Shown here piece by piece: positions 22,705 through 35,169 of a stretch of DNA of 64,000 nucleotides. A model generated the notes under the pieces. It ran no database searches. It was not told the origin of the DNA and worked only from the letters and a program-made list of their open reading frames with translations. The DNA lies in the NCBI GenBank assembly GCA_903813345.2, contig CAIIXF020000004.1:27221985-27285984 (forward strand), in the 5' to 3' direction. Numbering within the stretch: position 1 is the first letter of the stretch; every line of letters starts with the position of its first letter. The translations under genes and the position numbers were made by a program. This stretch comes from Owenia fusiformis. Its lineage: Eukaryota > Annelida > Polychaeta > Sabellida > Oweniidae.

Positions 22705-25700
22705 ATGGTTACCATGATGTCTGGAAGGATTATACTGCTAGTGGTGGCGGTGTTATGTATCTGGCATGCAGGGCAAGTAAGAGCATCATGTGATTGCAAG
22801 CTTAATGCAGCTTCCACAGTAAAGCCAGAGATCATCAACTCAAAACTGGAATCGCAACAACAAATAATTGATGGGTAATTTATTTAATTTTTATGTTTCA
22901 ATACTTTTTATTCCAGAGTAAAAAATGTTAAAGCAATTACATACAGCATTACAGTTACAAAAAAATTAATAACAGTATACCTTTGGCATATTAAGTGGAA
23001 AATCCCAAGATCACTATTTCAATTAAATGTTTCAAGGAATCCTAGACTTCGAAGAAATATTTCTTAACTTTTTGGAAATTAATGAACTATTTCTACAAAT
23101 AAACATGATGGAAATCTTTGGAGGATTCCTAGATTAACTTATTTTACTTTTTGAATGATTCTTAGATTAACTTATTTTACTTTTTGAATGATTCTTAGAT
23201 TAACTTATTTTACTTTTTGAATGATTCTTTAATTGTTTTCAAATCCAGCCTAGAGGAAAAGTACCAGAAGATGGCACTAGACAATGCATTGAAACTTGAG
23301 CGTCTGAAGAGTGCCAAAGGAGATTCTCAAGAAATGACAAGTATTATTTATCCTCAAGGTAATTGAATCAGATGATAGATTCAAATTATAATACTATGTC
23401 AAATGCAATTAAATTACTCTTTTACAGGTATATGTAATATTAACATGAAAGCCATTCATGGGGCAGTGAATTAAAAAGTCTGTATATAGAATATACTTTA
23501 ATGTTGCTGCTATTGAATATTAAGGAACATGAAAGAGTCAATAATCGAGATATTTCGCTACCACACTCCATATCATGTTTTAAATTCCTTATGTTTATAA
23601 CGTATAAAGCTTTGTAATCACTTGTCACGCAGCTCTCCATTTATACGGATTCATCACTTATAAAATGCTGTGTATGAATAATCTTGTTTTGACATAGTTA
23701 TTGGTAGGGAATCATTGTGATATTTGGCATGTAGTCATTACAATGTAATCCACCTTATAAACAAGGAACCAGAGAGAAAAAACGATTCATTCTTGATGAA
23801 AAGAACATTAGAACTTCAACTTCAATTCACTTAAACGTATAATGCATAGCTATATACATAAAGTGTGCTCGAACATATGAGCAAAATATCTAATGTAGGG
23901 TAAAACTTTTATGTCGCCACTAAAAGTGGTAATTGTTATAGCCTCAAACATTTGTGGGGACAGTTTTTGGCAGTTTGGAGTTTGACATCTTTAACAAATG
24001 ACAGGTGGTGACATTTTGCATGTTAATGCCTTGTTTTTCCTAATTATAGCTAAAAACCAGAAAGTATTTTAAGCTTCCAAAAGTTATATGGTGATATTTA
24101 GCAGGAAATGAATTAAAATGTCTCGCCTTATGCTACACAAGTTTGTTTTTCTATTCTCAGTTAGTAAGTGTCCCAAGAAGAACCATCTGCGCTGCAAAGA
24201 ATCGGGAGAGTGCATCCATAAACTATTGGTGAGCATAACCTTCACTTCAATTATATACAATACATAAAATATGCAAGCAGAACTGGCCAGGCCTTACAGC
24301 AGGCTTTGACAATTAATTGTAACCACTAAATAGAGCAGAAGCCTGGGGAACCTGTGCCCATGTATACTGTTCTTCTACTTAATTTGTCAAATTTGTCAAA
24401 ATCTGAATATTGGCGGAGATTTAATTTGCCAAACTTAACAGGTCTAAATACCTTTGAAATTGAATAAACTCTACTTACCTACTAATTTTGGATGCAATCT
24501 TACTTAGACTTTCAAACATCAAAATGGTCCAATTTATTGGATAAATCTTGAACCAAGATACACCATTTTTCCAAACAGAAATTACATTGGACAAAATTTC
24601 CTGGGAATTTCTGAAAAATTGGCGAAGACAGGAATTGGCAATTTTATGCAATTTGCCAAATTAAAACAACAGCCAAAATAACAGTAAAATAACAGTAGCA
24701 TAGTACCCCACACAAGTTTGTGATAACTTGGAACTGTGATTTCGAGACTGTACCTTATACTATCTGTTATAAACGTTAGCACACATAAGTAGAGGAAATT
24801 TCCAACATTATAATTTTTGGGTTTTTATTTTCCTTCAATAACATTAAAAACAGAATCAACTGAACAAAGGGTGTTATTAATGCATTTAAACCAATTTGAT
24901 GTCATAAGTCAAAATTAAGAATTGCTGATTTTAACAAGTTTACTTACTTATCACTTATTTGAACAATAACACTCCAAAAGTAGGCCTTTGTGGTATTTTG
25001 AATAGTCTATGGGTAGTCTGTCAATAAGACAGGTCCATTAACATTTTATTTTGGAAATATACTTGCCCTAGATATCTAGTTGTCCAGTTGTTGTCATGCT
25101 TGAATCATATAAATGTTAAAATGTACTAGAGTTTCAATGTCATATTCGTTGAAACAATGTAGCAATTTTGTAAAACATTGGCCACTATGTAGCATTTTGA
25201 AATTGCTGCCATTTAACCATTATTAAACATGTGGCTAAATAAACTATTTCCAATGTTGGAAATTGCCTCTAGTTTATGTGTGCTAAATTTGATATCAAAT
25301 GGTAAAGGATAGTGTGTTCAAATCAAGGGTTTAAGTCATTATAGAAAACTTGTGTGGGGTACTATATAACTTACAATTCAACAAGTTAAAGTTTCACTTT
25401 ACTCAATTACAGGGCTGTGATGGAGTGTTGGATTGCCTAGATGGATCTGATGAGACTGATAGATGCGGTGAGTTAATATGATTATCCCATCAATAGTTTT
25501 ATAAGGGCATGGGGTTTTGATTCTTTCAATCACTCAAACTAATAGAGTAAACATTCATTTGGTGTTTCAGGTGGTCTTGATAATCTCATGTTTTGATAAA
25601 AATCTTACATCCAGTAAAAAAATAAATTCAGATGAACTTCGAGTTCTAAATCTTAGCCTAAATGATGATGATATTTACCAAGATATTTTTCAAGAAAGTA

Positions 25701-27823
25701 TGGATTTTTGCCTCTAATGCGCTTTTGTAAGGATTTTGAGAACAAGGATAAATTATGCAAGTTATGCATCACAGTGCTGGTATAAAATAAAGACATTAAT
25801 CTGTTGACAAAGACAAAATAATGATCAAAGGAGTTTTGGCAATATTGCACCAGTAATAGACTTTAGTTCCTATATTTTGTATGTATTTTCATCAAAAATT
25901 ATTGAGAATTAAGAAAAACAGAGGTGCATGACTAATTCTGGCCCAGTTACTGTGTAAATATTAGGACTTAAAAATTAGACTCTTAAAATTAACTTTCAGT
26001 TGATACTTTGGTGCCAGGCAAACCAATCGTAACTGTCCTCCCCAAAAATCAGAATTGTTTCCCAGACGCTGCCTCGGATGTAACACTTATCGGCACAGTA
26101 ACAAGAACGGAGACATCAGAATTTTTCCCTCAAGTTTTTAAGGGAACTGCCATAGGAGAATATAGTTTTATAGATAGCGACGGAAGGTAAATGCAAGAGT
26201 GAATTTTCAAGTGGCTATGTACATCATTGGAGGAGAGTATACAAAATGTAAAATATGCACATTTTGGGGGATATGTATCTAGACAATATAAGAAACTATG
26301 GGGTTTCAAACCACTATGGTCATGCCCAGTGATCATGAAAATTGGATGGGGGAGAAAACAATTTCTGCTAGAAAATTCGAAAAACTATTGAATTACTGAA
26401 TGGATGGGCACACAGTATGATAACATATTTTGAGTCTTCTGAACAGATACACTTCTAAAATATGAGATCTATTAAAAAAAGGTGCAAGGCCATCAAAGTG
26501 CACATGTCAATGTTATCATAACTTAATTAATGCCATTGCTGACTTCATAAAATAAGTTTCCATATGTTGTACAGTAAAACCTGCGAACAGGGAATGCTCT
26601 TGGGACTGGATGAAAGTTTCCTTGTTCAGAGGTTTTCCTTATAGAGAGGGGCCGCACTTTTAGCAAACTTGCCGAATAAGCATATTTGTATACATATGGG
26701 CATTGATTGATTGTACCAATGTTGACTCCATACTTCGTTGCTAGACCTTGTTGTGACATCTTGGAAGATGTATGAAGGTCTCCCACCTCCCTCTATTGGC
26801 ATTCTCCCTATGTTGATTTTAGCTGCTGCTGCTAGTGTCTAATGATGTCTAGTTGATGTAATTATTGATAGATTTGGCACAACATGACACATGTACTTAT
26901 CTGTTATCTCCAAAAAACAATTGTTTTGGTCCCTAGATTATCACAACTGATTTGATGTAATTAGGTTTGTCGAAAGGCAGAATTAGTGTCATGATAATAA
27001 GGAACAAACAGATTAGTATTACTTTTAAAATATATCAGGGTAATTAACAGTGGGTAGAATGCTACATCTTGTAAACAATTGGCTTATCTTAATCTCAATC
27101 ATACTAATCCAAGCTTTTTAGAATCAGATATTGGCTTAAGACTTTCACACCTCTGAAAAATAATGGAATATACAGTGTCACCAATATTCCATATTCCTTG
27201 TTCACAGGTGAATTTTCATATTTTGCCCCAAAATAGTGTTCCTTGTTCCCTGTTCACAGGTTTTCCCTACAGAGAGGGTCCATCAACATGTAAGTCAATG
27301 GAAAAATATTTGGTTCTTTTGAAAAGCATTCCTTGTTCATAGGTTTTCCCTACAGAGAGGTATTCCATCGGACAGGTTTTACTGTATATGTTATCAATTT
27401 TAAAATGTTTATATCCTAACTGTTTTTTTAGATTATGTGTATTATAACTGAAATCACCTTTTTAGTAATTGATGAAACGTAACTATTATATAATTGAGCT
27501 TCAACATTAATGATAATATATTTGTGAAATCTATACATGTACTGAGGTGTTGATCCTCAGACGCATTATAATAATGTTTGTGCTTTTCATGTTATTTATG
27601 TTTCAGGGATATCAAGGGTGTCTTGGAAGTCAGTCTTACCCACTTTGCGGCATCAGGTGAAATGACATGGGACTGGATTGATGACAAGTATAAATTTAGA
27701 GGACATGCATTTCAGCCCCTTTTCCTTGAATCGCCACTCATAGCCACTTTATACCATGGATTTGATTTTAAGGAGGTTTGCTCAAATGCAATCTGGCATC
27801 CCTATGACGAAATTAAAATATAA
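22705..27823 (+). CDS. Giant extracellular haemoglobin linker chain, copy 1 (six exons, 268 aa)
   Basis: Exons: 22,705-22,874, 23,249-23,358, 24,161-24,228, 25,413-25,467, 26,000-26,186, 27,607-27,823, all with GT...AG introns and consistent phases. Residues 1-27 form a signal peptide (hydrophobic IILLVVAVLCIW). Residues 28-93 hold a CDC motif and a charged helical segment of the kind that forms the linker coiled coil. Residues 97-134 are an LDL-receptor class A module with six cysteines (97, 105, 111, 118, 124, 134) and the DCLDGSDE calcium motif. Residues 135-268 are the C-terminal domain with cysteines 154 and 255. In annelids such linkers scaffold the hexagonal-bilayer haemoglobin in blood or coelomic fluid. 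Length suits the family (about 220-260 aa mature). The first of three nearby ATG codons was chosen. The linker class is not resolved. A secreted LDLa protein of other function is the alternative. Confidence 0.85.
23127..23228 (+). repeat. Intron 1 VNTR, three units of ~33 bp
   Basis: GATTAACTTATTTTACTTTT followed by TGAATGATTCTTA is repeated three times; copy B has two units (about 57,833-57,902). It is a length polymorphism between the paralogues. Confidence 0.8.
26572..27384. mobile_element. Tigger/pogo-like non-autonomous element in intron 5 of linker gene 1 (813 bp)
   Basis: The ends CAGTAAAACCTG and CAGGTTTTACTG are perfect inverted repeats flanked by TA on both sides (26,570-26,571 and 27,385-27,386). 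Copy B at 61,330-61,350 has the uninterrupted site with a single TA. Internally the phrase CCTTGTTCACAGG...CTACAGAGAGG recurs two or three times. There is no transposase. The end sequence resembles the Tigger-type terminus at 13,860. Confidence 0.9.
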
Positions 27824-28075
27824 TGCTTGTTCTAAAATCTAAAATTGGACTTAAGATTAGTTAAGCATCATGAACTGTTAAGACTACATGCAGCTGTTAA
27901 ATAATAATTATTGACTTACTAACTTATAATCTGATTACATTTGAAAATGTTTTGCTCTTACAATTTTTTACTTCCCACAATTTTGCTCTCACAATTCTTA
28001 TATTATGATTAAAAAACATTTAACTCTCCCCAAGAATATGCTGTCAAGATAATCATAAATACTTGTAAATCTGAA

Positions 28076-28081
28076 AATAAA
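28076..28081 (+). terminator. Possible polyadenylation signal of linker gene 1
   Basis: AATAAA 253 bp after the stop codon, conserved in copy B (62,008-62,013). Other A/T-rich hexamers are nearby, so this is tentative. Confidence 0.3.
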
Positions 28082-28469
28082 AATCAGGAACATAAAATCA
28101 TATACATATTTTTGTTAAATCTAAAAACATTTCGGATCAATGTCATGAATATGACATTCAGAAAGGACAATGTCCTTGGACTTTTTACTTAGCATCATTT
28201 ACACTATGTAAAATCCCATGATTAATACAGTATCATAAACCTATTAAACATACATATCAGTTGTTTTAATTCGTTTTAACCTGTTATCATAGGTTTATGT
28301 ATAAGACATAATTATAACAATGAATGATACGGACTTTTTTGCAGTTTCTCCTCTGATACTTGTATAATTTGTTTTAATTTGTTATCAGCTGTTATCAGCT
28401 GTTATATTCCATCTGGTTCAACTGGGAAAAACATATTATACTGGATGATACATTTCTCTGCTCTTGCGT

Positions 28470-29417
28470 ATAATTTGTTTACATTAGGTTACATGTTGTT
28501 GACACAACATGTTGACACTATCTTGTTGACATAGACATATTGAGTGTTTTGATAAAAGCGGGTATTGATAAATTAAGTTTTGACATTTGAAAGTTGTAAT
28601 GAATTAATATAAATGATTTTTCAAAATAAGTCACCAGAAGTGATTAGTGCAGCAGTTGAAAGATATATTTTAGTTTTACATTTATAACGTGCTTGCAAAA
28701 ACACGGGCGCCCATTTAGATTATTAGCGGTTTTATTATAATATTGGATTGCTTCAATGCGCTCCATGAAAGAAAAATGTGGGCACTTTATTAATTGAAAT
28801 CAATATGTCTTAATATTAAAGCTACATTGTTAACGGAGACAACGTAAGACTTCGACATTTTAACCCATTTCAAAATTCGGTGTTTTTATTTTCCATAACG
28901 GCTACTAGTATTTGTGTGCCATAGTTATCTCAGCTTTCGGGAATCACGGTTATCGTGATTTAAGGGCAGTTATAAAAATATACAAGGCGATGGTTTAAAA
29001 TGGACAATTTTCAAAACTGCTCAACTTCACGTTTTTAAAGAATGCTTGCCCGGCGAGGGGTTTGCTATTGCGAGAGAACAAAAACATTGAATTAGGATTT
29101 TTCCTAATACGTAATCATTAATACTTAATACTTAATCATTAATCAACAACTTTTATAACCGTCTCTCTGATTAAATATCATGCCAATTAAAACCACGATT
29201 GTGTTGACAGGATTAAATGCGATATCTATGGAATAATAATTTAATGAACTCAATAGTCTAAATGATAAATAAGTTCATAATTTAGTCTTGGCTGACTAGT
29301 CTTGTATCATCAGAGTTGGATTGCAAATACCTCCCTAAATCAAATATTTATAATTGTTTTTATGTCTCTGATCCAACCACTAAAGTTTAAAAGGAACACT
29401 ATAGTGTCCCGTGAATT
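28470..29417. other. Left interior of the giant element, nothing recognised
   Basis: AT-rich, without coding potential or identifiable repeats apart from the subterminal motifs near the element end. Confidence 0.4.
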
Positions 29418-31912
29418 TATTAGACTCCAGATTGAAAATCTGGAGTCTATTGTTTTTGCCAGTATTCTTATTATTATTAGACTCCAGATGAAAATCTGGA
29501 GTCTATTGCTTTTGCCAGTTTTCTTATTATTAGACTCCAGATATCAATCTGGAGTCTATTGTTTTTGCCAGTATTCTTATTAGACTCCAGATGAAAATCT
29601 GGAGTCTATTGCTTTTGCCAGTTTTCTTATTATTAGACTCCAGATGAAAATCTGGAGTCTATTGCTTTTGCCAGTTTTCCTATTATTCTTTCTTTCTTTC
29701 TTTCCGAACACTTTTTCTCAGCAACTAGAAGAACTTACTTAAATCTGATAACATAGTCAACTAGGTAATGAAACTTAGTTTCTGGGAAATTAGGTCAAAT
29801 GTTTATCTAGGTCAAAGGTCAAGAACTAGGTCAAATCGTGGGTTCTCACTATTTTACAAGTTTTCTCAGTCGTCCTTCGGTATTTTTGCTCCGGGTTTTT
29901 TTCATCATGTTTCTTAGAAAAAAAGCTAATTCCGTTAGGCAAATCGTTTTTTGATAACTCTTACCGATTTTGAGAAATGACGTCCGAAAAGTAGGTCAGA
30001 ACATAAAAAGTTCTCCAAATTCAACGTGTGAATTATCAAATAAGTGTAGAATTATCTCAGGAATCCGAATCTGCAAACAAAATTTCGATCCGACTACCGG
30101 TTCAGAAGTTATAGCATTTTGAAATCTCAAAATCGCTAAATTTGGTGCCCCATGTTAAGTCAATGGGGAAAAAGACTTCTTCGAAGTGTAAAATACGAGA
30201 TATAGACTGAGTACAGCTTAACGTAATGAAAGCCTATAAAAGAAGGGGACCTCGAAGGCTATCTAGCTTTAAAATTTGGACAGCAAAATGCCTAGGTCAA
30301 AATCTAGGTCAAATTTATAACATTTTCTTATTTTTACGATTCTGACACTACACTTAAATAATTTGCTTCAAAATTTTGTATACAGGTAGCAAAGAGTGTG
30401 CTTATAGTGATAGCCTTTTGCCGTCAGAAAGTATTTTGACCCACTTTTGAGATATGGTGTCCGAAATGTAGGTCAAACTAAAAAGTTAACCAAATTTAAC
30501 ATATGAGCTATGAAATAAGTGTAGAATTTTCTCAGGAATCTGAATCTGCAAACCAAATTCCGATCCGACATCTGGTTCGAAAGTTATGGCGTTTTGAAAA
30601 TTTTGAGAAAAATTGATCTGTTGATATCCTGATAGAAAGTCAAGGAAAAAAGATTTTTTTGAAGTGTAAAATACGAGATATAGATTGAGTACAGCTTAAG
30701 ATAATGAATTCCTATAAAAGAAGGGGACCTCAAAAGCTACCTAGTTTCAATATTTGGACACCAAAATGCCTAGGTCAAAATCTAGGTCAAATTCATAGTT
30801 TTTCCTTATTTTTGCGATTCTGGCACTACACTTTTAGGATTTGCTTCAAAATTTTGTATACCTGTAGCAAAGAGTGGGCTAATAGTGTAAGCTTTTTGCC
30901 GTCAAAGAGTATTTTGACCCACTTTTGAGATATGGTGTCCGAAAAGTAGGTCAAAATAAAAAATTCTCCAAATTTTACATATGAGTTATGAATTAAGAGT
31001 AGAATTTTCTCAGGAATCCGAATCTGCAAACCAAATTTTGATCCGACTTCCGGTTCCAAAGTTGTGGCATGTCCAAAAAGTAGGTCAAAATAAAAATTCG
31101 CCAAATTTAACGTATGAGTTATGAATAAGGGGTAGAATTTTGTCAGGAATCCGAATCTTTAAATCAAATTTCGATCCGACTTCCGGTTTGAAAGTTATGG
31201 CGTTTTGAAATTTCGAGAAAAATCGATCTGATGTTATCCTGATAGAAAGTCAAGGAAAAAAGATTTTTTTGAAGTGTAAAATACGAGATATAGATTGAGT
31301 ACAGCTTAAGATAATGAATTCCTATAAAAGAAGGGCACCCCAAAAGCTACCTAGTTTCAATATTTGGACACCAAAATGCCTAGGTCAAAATCTAGGTCAA
31401 ATTCATAGTTTTTCCTTATTTTTGCGATTCTGGCACTACACTTTTAGGATTTGCTTCAAAATTTTGTATACAGGTAGAAAACAGTGTGCTTATAGTGTTA
31501 CCCTTTTGCCGTCAGAGAGTATTTTGACCCACTTTTGAGATATGGTGTCCGTAAAGTAGGTGAAAATAAAATGAGTTATGAATTAAGGGTAGAATTTTCT
31601 CAGGAATCCAAATCTGCAAACCAAATTTCAATCTGACTTCCGGTCAAAAATTCCTACTAACCTACCTACTTACCTACTCGGCTACCTACTTAGCTACCTA
31701 CTCAGCTACCTACTCAGCTACTTACTCCGCTACCTACTCAGCTACTTACTCAGCTACCTGCTCAGCTGCTCACTCAGCTACCTACTCAGCTACTTACTCA
31801 ATTACTTAATCATCTTCTTACTCAGCTTCCTACTCAGTTACTTACTCAGCTCTTTACTCAGGTAAATCAATCTGGAGTCTTAAATTGAACTTTGTTCAAT
31901 TTACAAATCTAG
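29418..31912 (+). repeat. Helentron-like unit 1 of tandem array (5' end iterated five times)
   Basis: It begins with five head-to-tail copies (about 29,418-29,690) of a 50-60-bp piece carrying the hairpin GACTCCAGAT...ATCTGGAGTC. Three internal submodules of about 0.5-0.6 kb follow, each with GTGTAAAATACGAGATATAG (30,185, 30,663, 31,273), and then a CTACTCAGCTAC minisatellite at 31,655-31,862. The 3' end has TCTGGAGTCT (inverted copy of the 5' motif), the hairpin AAATTGAAC-TTT-GTTCAATTT, six bases, then CTAG followed by T. Hairpin plus CTAG|T with subterminal inverted repeats is the plan of Helentron-associated elements such as DINE-1. Confidence 0.75.
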
Positions 31913-33573
31913 TTATTATTATTATTATTTTTTTTTTTCTTATTCTTCCTCCTTACAAGATTTCTCACCAACTAGAAGAACTTACTTTAAGCTGCTTACA
32001 TGATCAACTAGGGAATGTATCTGGGATTATGGGAAATTAGGTCAAATTTTTATCTAGGTCAAAGGTCAAGAACTAGGTCAAATCCAGTACTTTGTCACTT
32101 TTTCCCATTATCTTGGTCGTCCTTCAATATTTTTGATCCGGTTTTTTTTCATTGTGTTCCTCATAAAAAAGTAGAAAAGCTAGGGTCGATTTAGTTTTTA
32201 GGTATCTCAAACCGATTTCGAGATATCCGTGTCCGAAAACGAGGTCCAAAAAAAAGTTCTCCGAATCCAATGTCCAGGATATCAGTCTTATAGGAAATTT
32301 TCTCAGGATTCCGAATCTGAAAACCAAATTTCGATCTAACTTCCGGTTCAGAAGTTATGGCGTTTTGAAAATTCAAAAATCGCTAAATTTGCTGCCCCAT
32401 GTTAATTCAATGGGAAAAAATATTTTTGAAGTGTAAAATACGAGATATAGACTAAGTACAGCTAAACATAATGGAATCCCATAAAAGAAAGGGACCTCAA
32501 GACCTTCTTTTCATAAAATTTTGGACACCAAAATGCCTAGGTCAAAATCTAGGTCAAATTCAAAGTTTTTCCTTATTTTTGCGATTCTGACACTACAGAT
32601 TAATTATATTCTTCGAAATTTTGTATACATATAGCCAAGAGTGTGCTTATAGTGGTAGCCTTTTGCCGTCAGAAAGTATTTTGACCCACTTTTGAGATAT
32701 GGTGTCCGAAAAGTAGGTCAAAATAAAAATTTCTCCAAACTCAACGTATGAGTTATGAATTAAGAATAGAATTTTCTCAGGAATCCGAATCTGCAAACCA
32801 AATTTCGATCCGATTTCCCGTTCGGAAGTTATGGGGTTTTGAAATTTCGAGAAAAATCGATCTGATGGTATCCTGATAGAAAGTCAAGGAAAAAAGATTT
32901 TTTTGAAGTGTAAAATACGAGATATAGACTTAGTACAGCTTAAGATAATGAATTCCTATAAAAGAAGGGGACCTCAAAAGCTACCTAGTTTCAATATTTG
33001 GACACCAAAATGCCTAGGTCAAAATCTAGGTCAAATTCATAGTTTTTCTTAATTTTTACGATTCTGGCACTACACTTTTAGGATTTGCTTCAAAATTTTG
33101 TATTCAGGTAGAAAAGAGTGTGCTAATAGTGATAGCCTTTTGTCGTCAGAAAGTATTTTGACCCATTTTTGAGATATGGCGTCCTAAAAGTGGGTCAAAA
33201 TAAAAAAATCTCCAAATTTAATGTATGAGTTATGAAATAAGGGTAGAATTTTCCCAGGAATCTGAATCTGCAAACCAAATTTTAATCCGACTTTCGGTCA
33301 AAAATCCCTACTTACCTACCTACCTACATACCTACTCGGCTACCTACTTAGCTACCTACTTCTCGGCTACCTACTCAGCTACCTACTCAGCTACTTACTC
33401 AGCTACCTACTCAGCTGCTTACTCAGCTTCCTTCTCAGCTACCTACTCAGCTACTCACTCAATTACTTAATCATCTACTTACTCAGCTTGCTACTCAGTT
33501 ACTTACTCAGCTACCTACTCAAGTAAATCAATCTGGAGTCTTAAATTGAACTTTGTTCAATTTACAAATCTAG
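31913..33573 (+). repeat. Helentron-like unit 2 (type A)
   Basis: It opens with (TTA)n and poly-T, then CAAGATTTCTCACCAACTAG. Two submodules follow, then a CTACTCAGCTAC minisatellite (about 33,305-33,525), TCTGGAGTCT, the hairpin and CTAG at 33,570-33,573. It lacks the GACTCCAGAT 5' hairpin. It is almost the same as unit 5, which is four units away. Confidence 0.75.
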
Positions 33574-35169
33574 TTATTCTTATTATTCCGTAGCCGTTTT
33601 TTCAGAAACTATAAGGTATCCAGTAAAGACCATTATTCAGTTTATTTAGGTTCAGTATCTAGTTGGTGGGAAATTGGGTCACATTTTTATCTAGGTCAAA
33701 GGTCAAGAACTAGGTCAAATCCAGTACTTTGTCACTTTTTTCGATTTTCTCGGTCGTCCTTCAATATTTTTGATCTGGGTTTTTTTCATTGTGTTCCTCA
33801 TAAAAAAGTAGAAAAGCTAGGGTCGATTTAGTTTTTTGGTATCTCAAACCGATTTCGAGAAATCAGTGTCCGAAAACGAGGTCCAAAAAATAGTTCTCCG
33901 AATCCAATGTCCAGGATATCAGTCTTATAGGGAATTTTCTCAGGATTCCGAATCTGAAAACCAAATTTCGATCTGACTTCCGGTTCAGAAGTTATGGCGT
34001 TTTGAAAATTCAAAAATCGCTAAATTTGGTGCCCCATGTTAATTCAATGGGAAAAAATATTTTTTTGAAGTGTAAAATACGAGATATGGACTAAGCACAG
34101 CTAAACATAATGGAAGCCCATCAAAGAAAGGGACCTCAAGACCTTCTTTTCATAAAAATTTGGACACCAAAATGCCTAGGTCAAAATCTAGGTCAAATTC
34201 ATAGGTTTTCCTTATTTTTTCGATTCTGACACTACACTTCAATAATTTACTTCAAAATTTTGTATACAGATAGGAAAGAGTGTGTTAATAGTGTCAGCCT
34301 TTTTCCGTCAGAAAGTATTTTGACCCACTTTTGAGATATGGTGTCCGAAAAGTAGGTCAAAATAAAAAATTCTCTAAATTTAACGTATGAGTTATGAATT
34401 AAGGGTAGAATTTTCTCAGGAATCCGAATATGCAAACCAAATTTCGATCCGACTTCCGATTTCAAAGTTATGGCGTGTCCAAAAAGTAGGTCAAAATAAA
34501 AATTTGCCAAATTTAACGTATGAGTTATGAATTAAGGGTAGAATTTTGTCAGGAATCCGAATCTTTAAATCGAATTTTGATCCGACTTCCGGTTCGGAAG
34601 TTATGGCGTTTTGAAATTTCGGAAAATCGATCTGATGGTATCCTGATAGAAAGTCAAGAGTAGAGAAGAAAATGTTGAAAAATTCATCCATCCTTCCTAT
34701 CTGATCTTATCCTATCCTTCCTTTCTATCCTTCCTTTGTATCTTTTCCTTCCTATCCTTCCTTTCCTCTCCTATAATATCCTTTCTTCCTATTCTGTTCT
34801 ATCCTATCCTTCTTTCTTATTCTATCCTATCGTTCCTTCCTATTCTGTCCTATCCTACCTTCCTATTTTATCGATCCATCTTTTTCTGAATGACTCAGCT
34901 TATTCTAGATGACTCGGCTTATTCTAGATGACTCGGCTTATTCTAGATGACTCGGCTTATTCTAGATGACTCGGCTTATTCTGGATGACTCGGCTTATTC
35001 TGGATGACTAGGCTTATTCCATCCACCCATCCATCTTTTTCTGGATGACTCAGCTTATTTTGATGACTCAGCTTATTCTGGATGACTCGGCTTATTCTGT
35101 ATGACTGGGCTAAAAAAAAGTCTAGATCTGGAGTCTGAAATTGAACTTCGTTCAATTTCCAAAGTCTAG
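33574..35169 (+). repeat. Helentron-like unit 3 (type B)
   Basis: It has a different opening (AACTATAAGGTATCCAGTAA), shared with unit 7. Its minisatellites are a pyrimidine-rich CTATCCTTCCTT tract (34,685-34,860) and GATGACTCGGCTTATTCT repeats (about 34,890-35,110). It ends with GAAATTGAAC-TTC-GTTCAATTTC and CTAG at 35,166-35,169. Confidence 0.75.

Larger units (their letters stand above)
18566..28201 (+). repeat. Segmental duplication, copy A (reverse transcriptase + linker gene 1)
   Basis: From ACTTATCCTAATTTTTTCAA at 18,566 to AGCATCATTTA at 28,201 this matches 53,295-62,133 almost throughout. It covers the Penelope-like element, the intergenic DNA, all exons and introns of the linker gene and the 3' flank. 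The length difference (about 9.64 against 8.84 kb) is mostly the 813-bp Tigger-like insertion in intron 5. Homology resumes at 46,856 after the 18.65-kb insertion and at 47,363 after the TTAA element. Confidence 0.95.
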
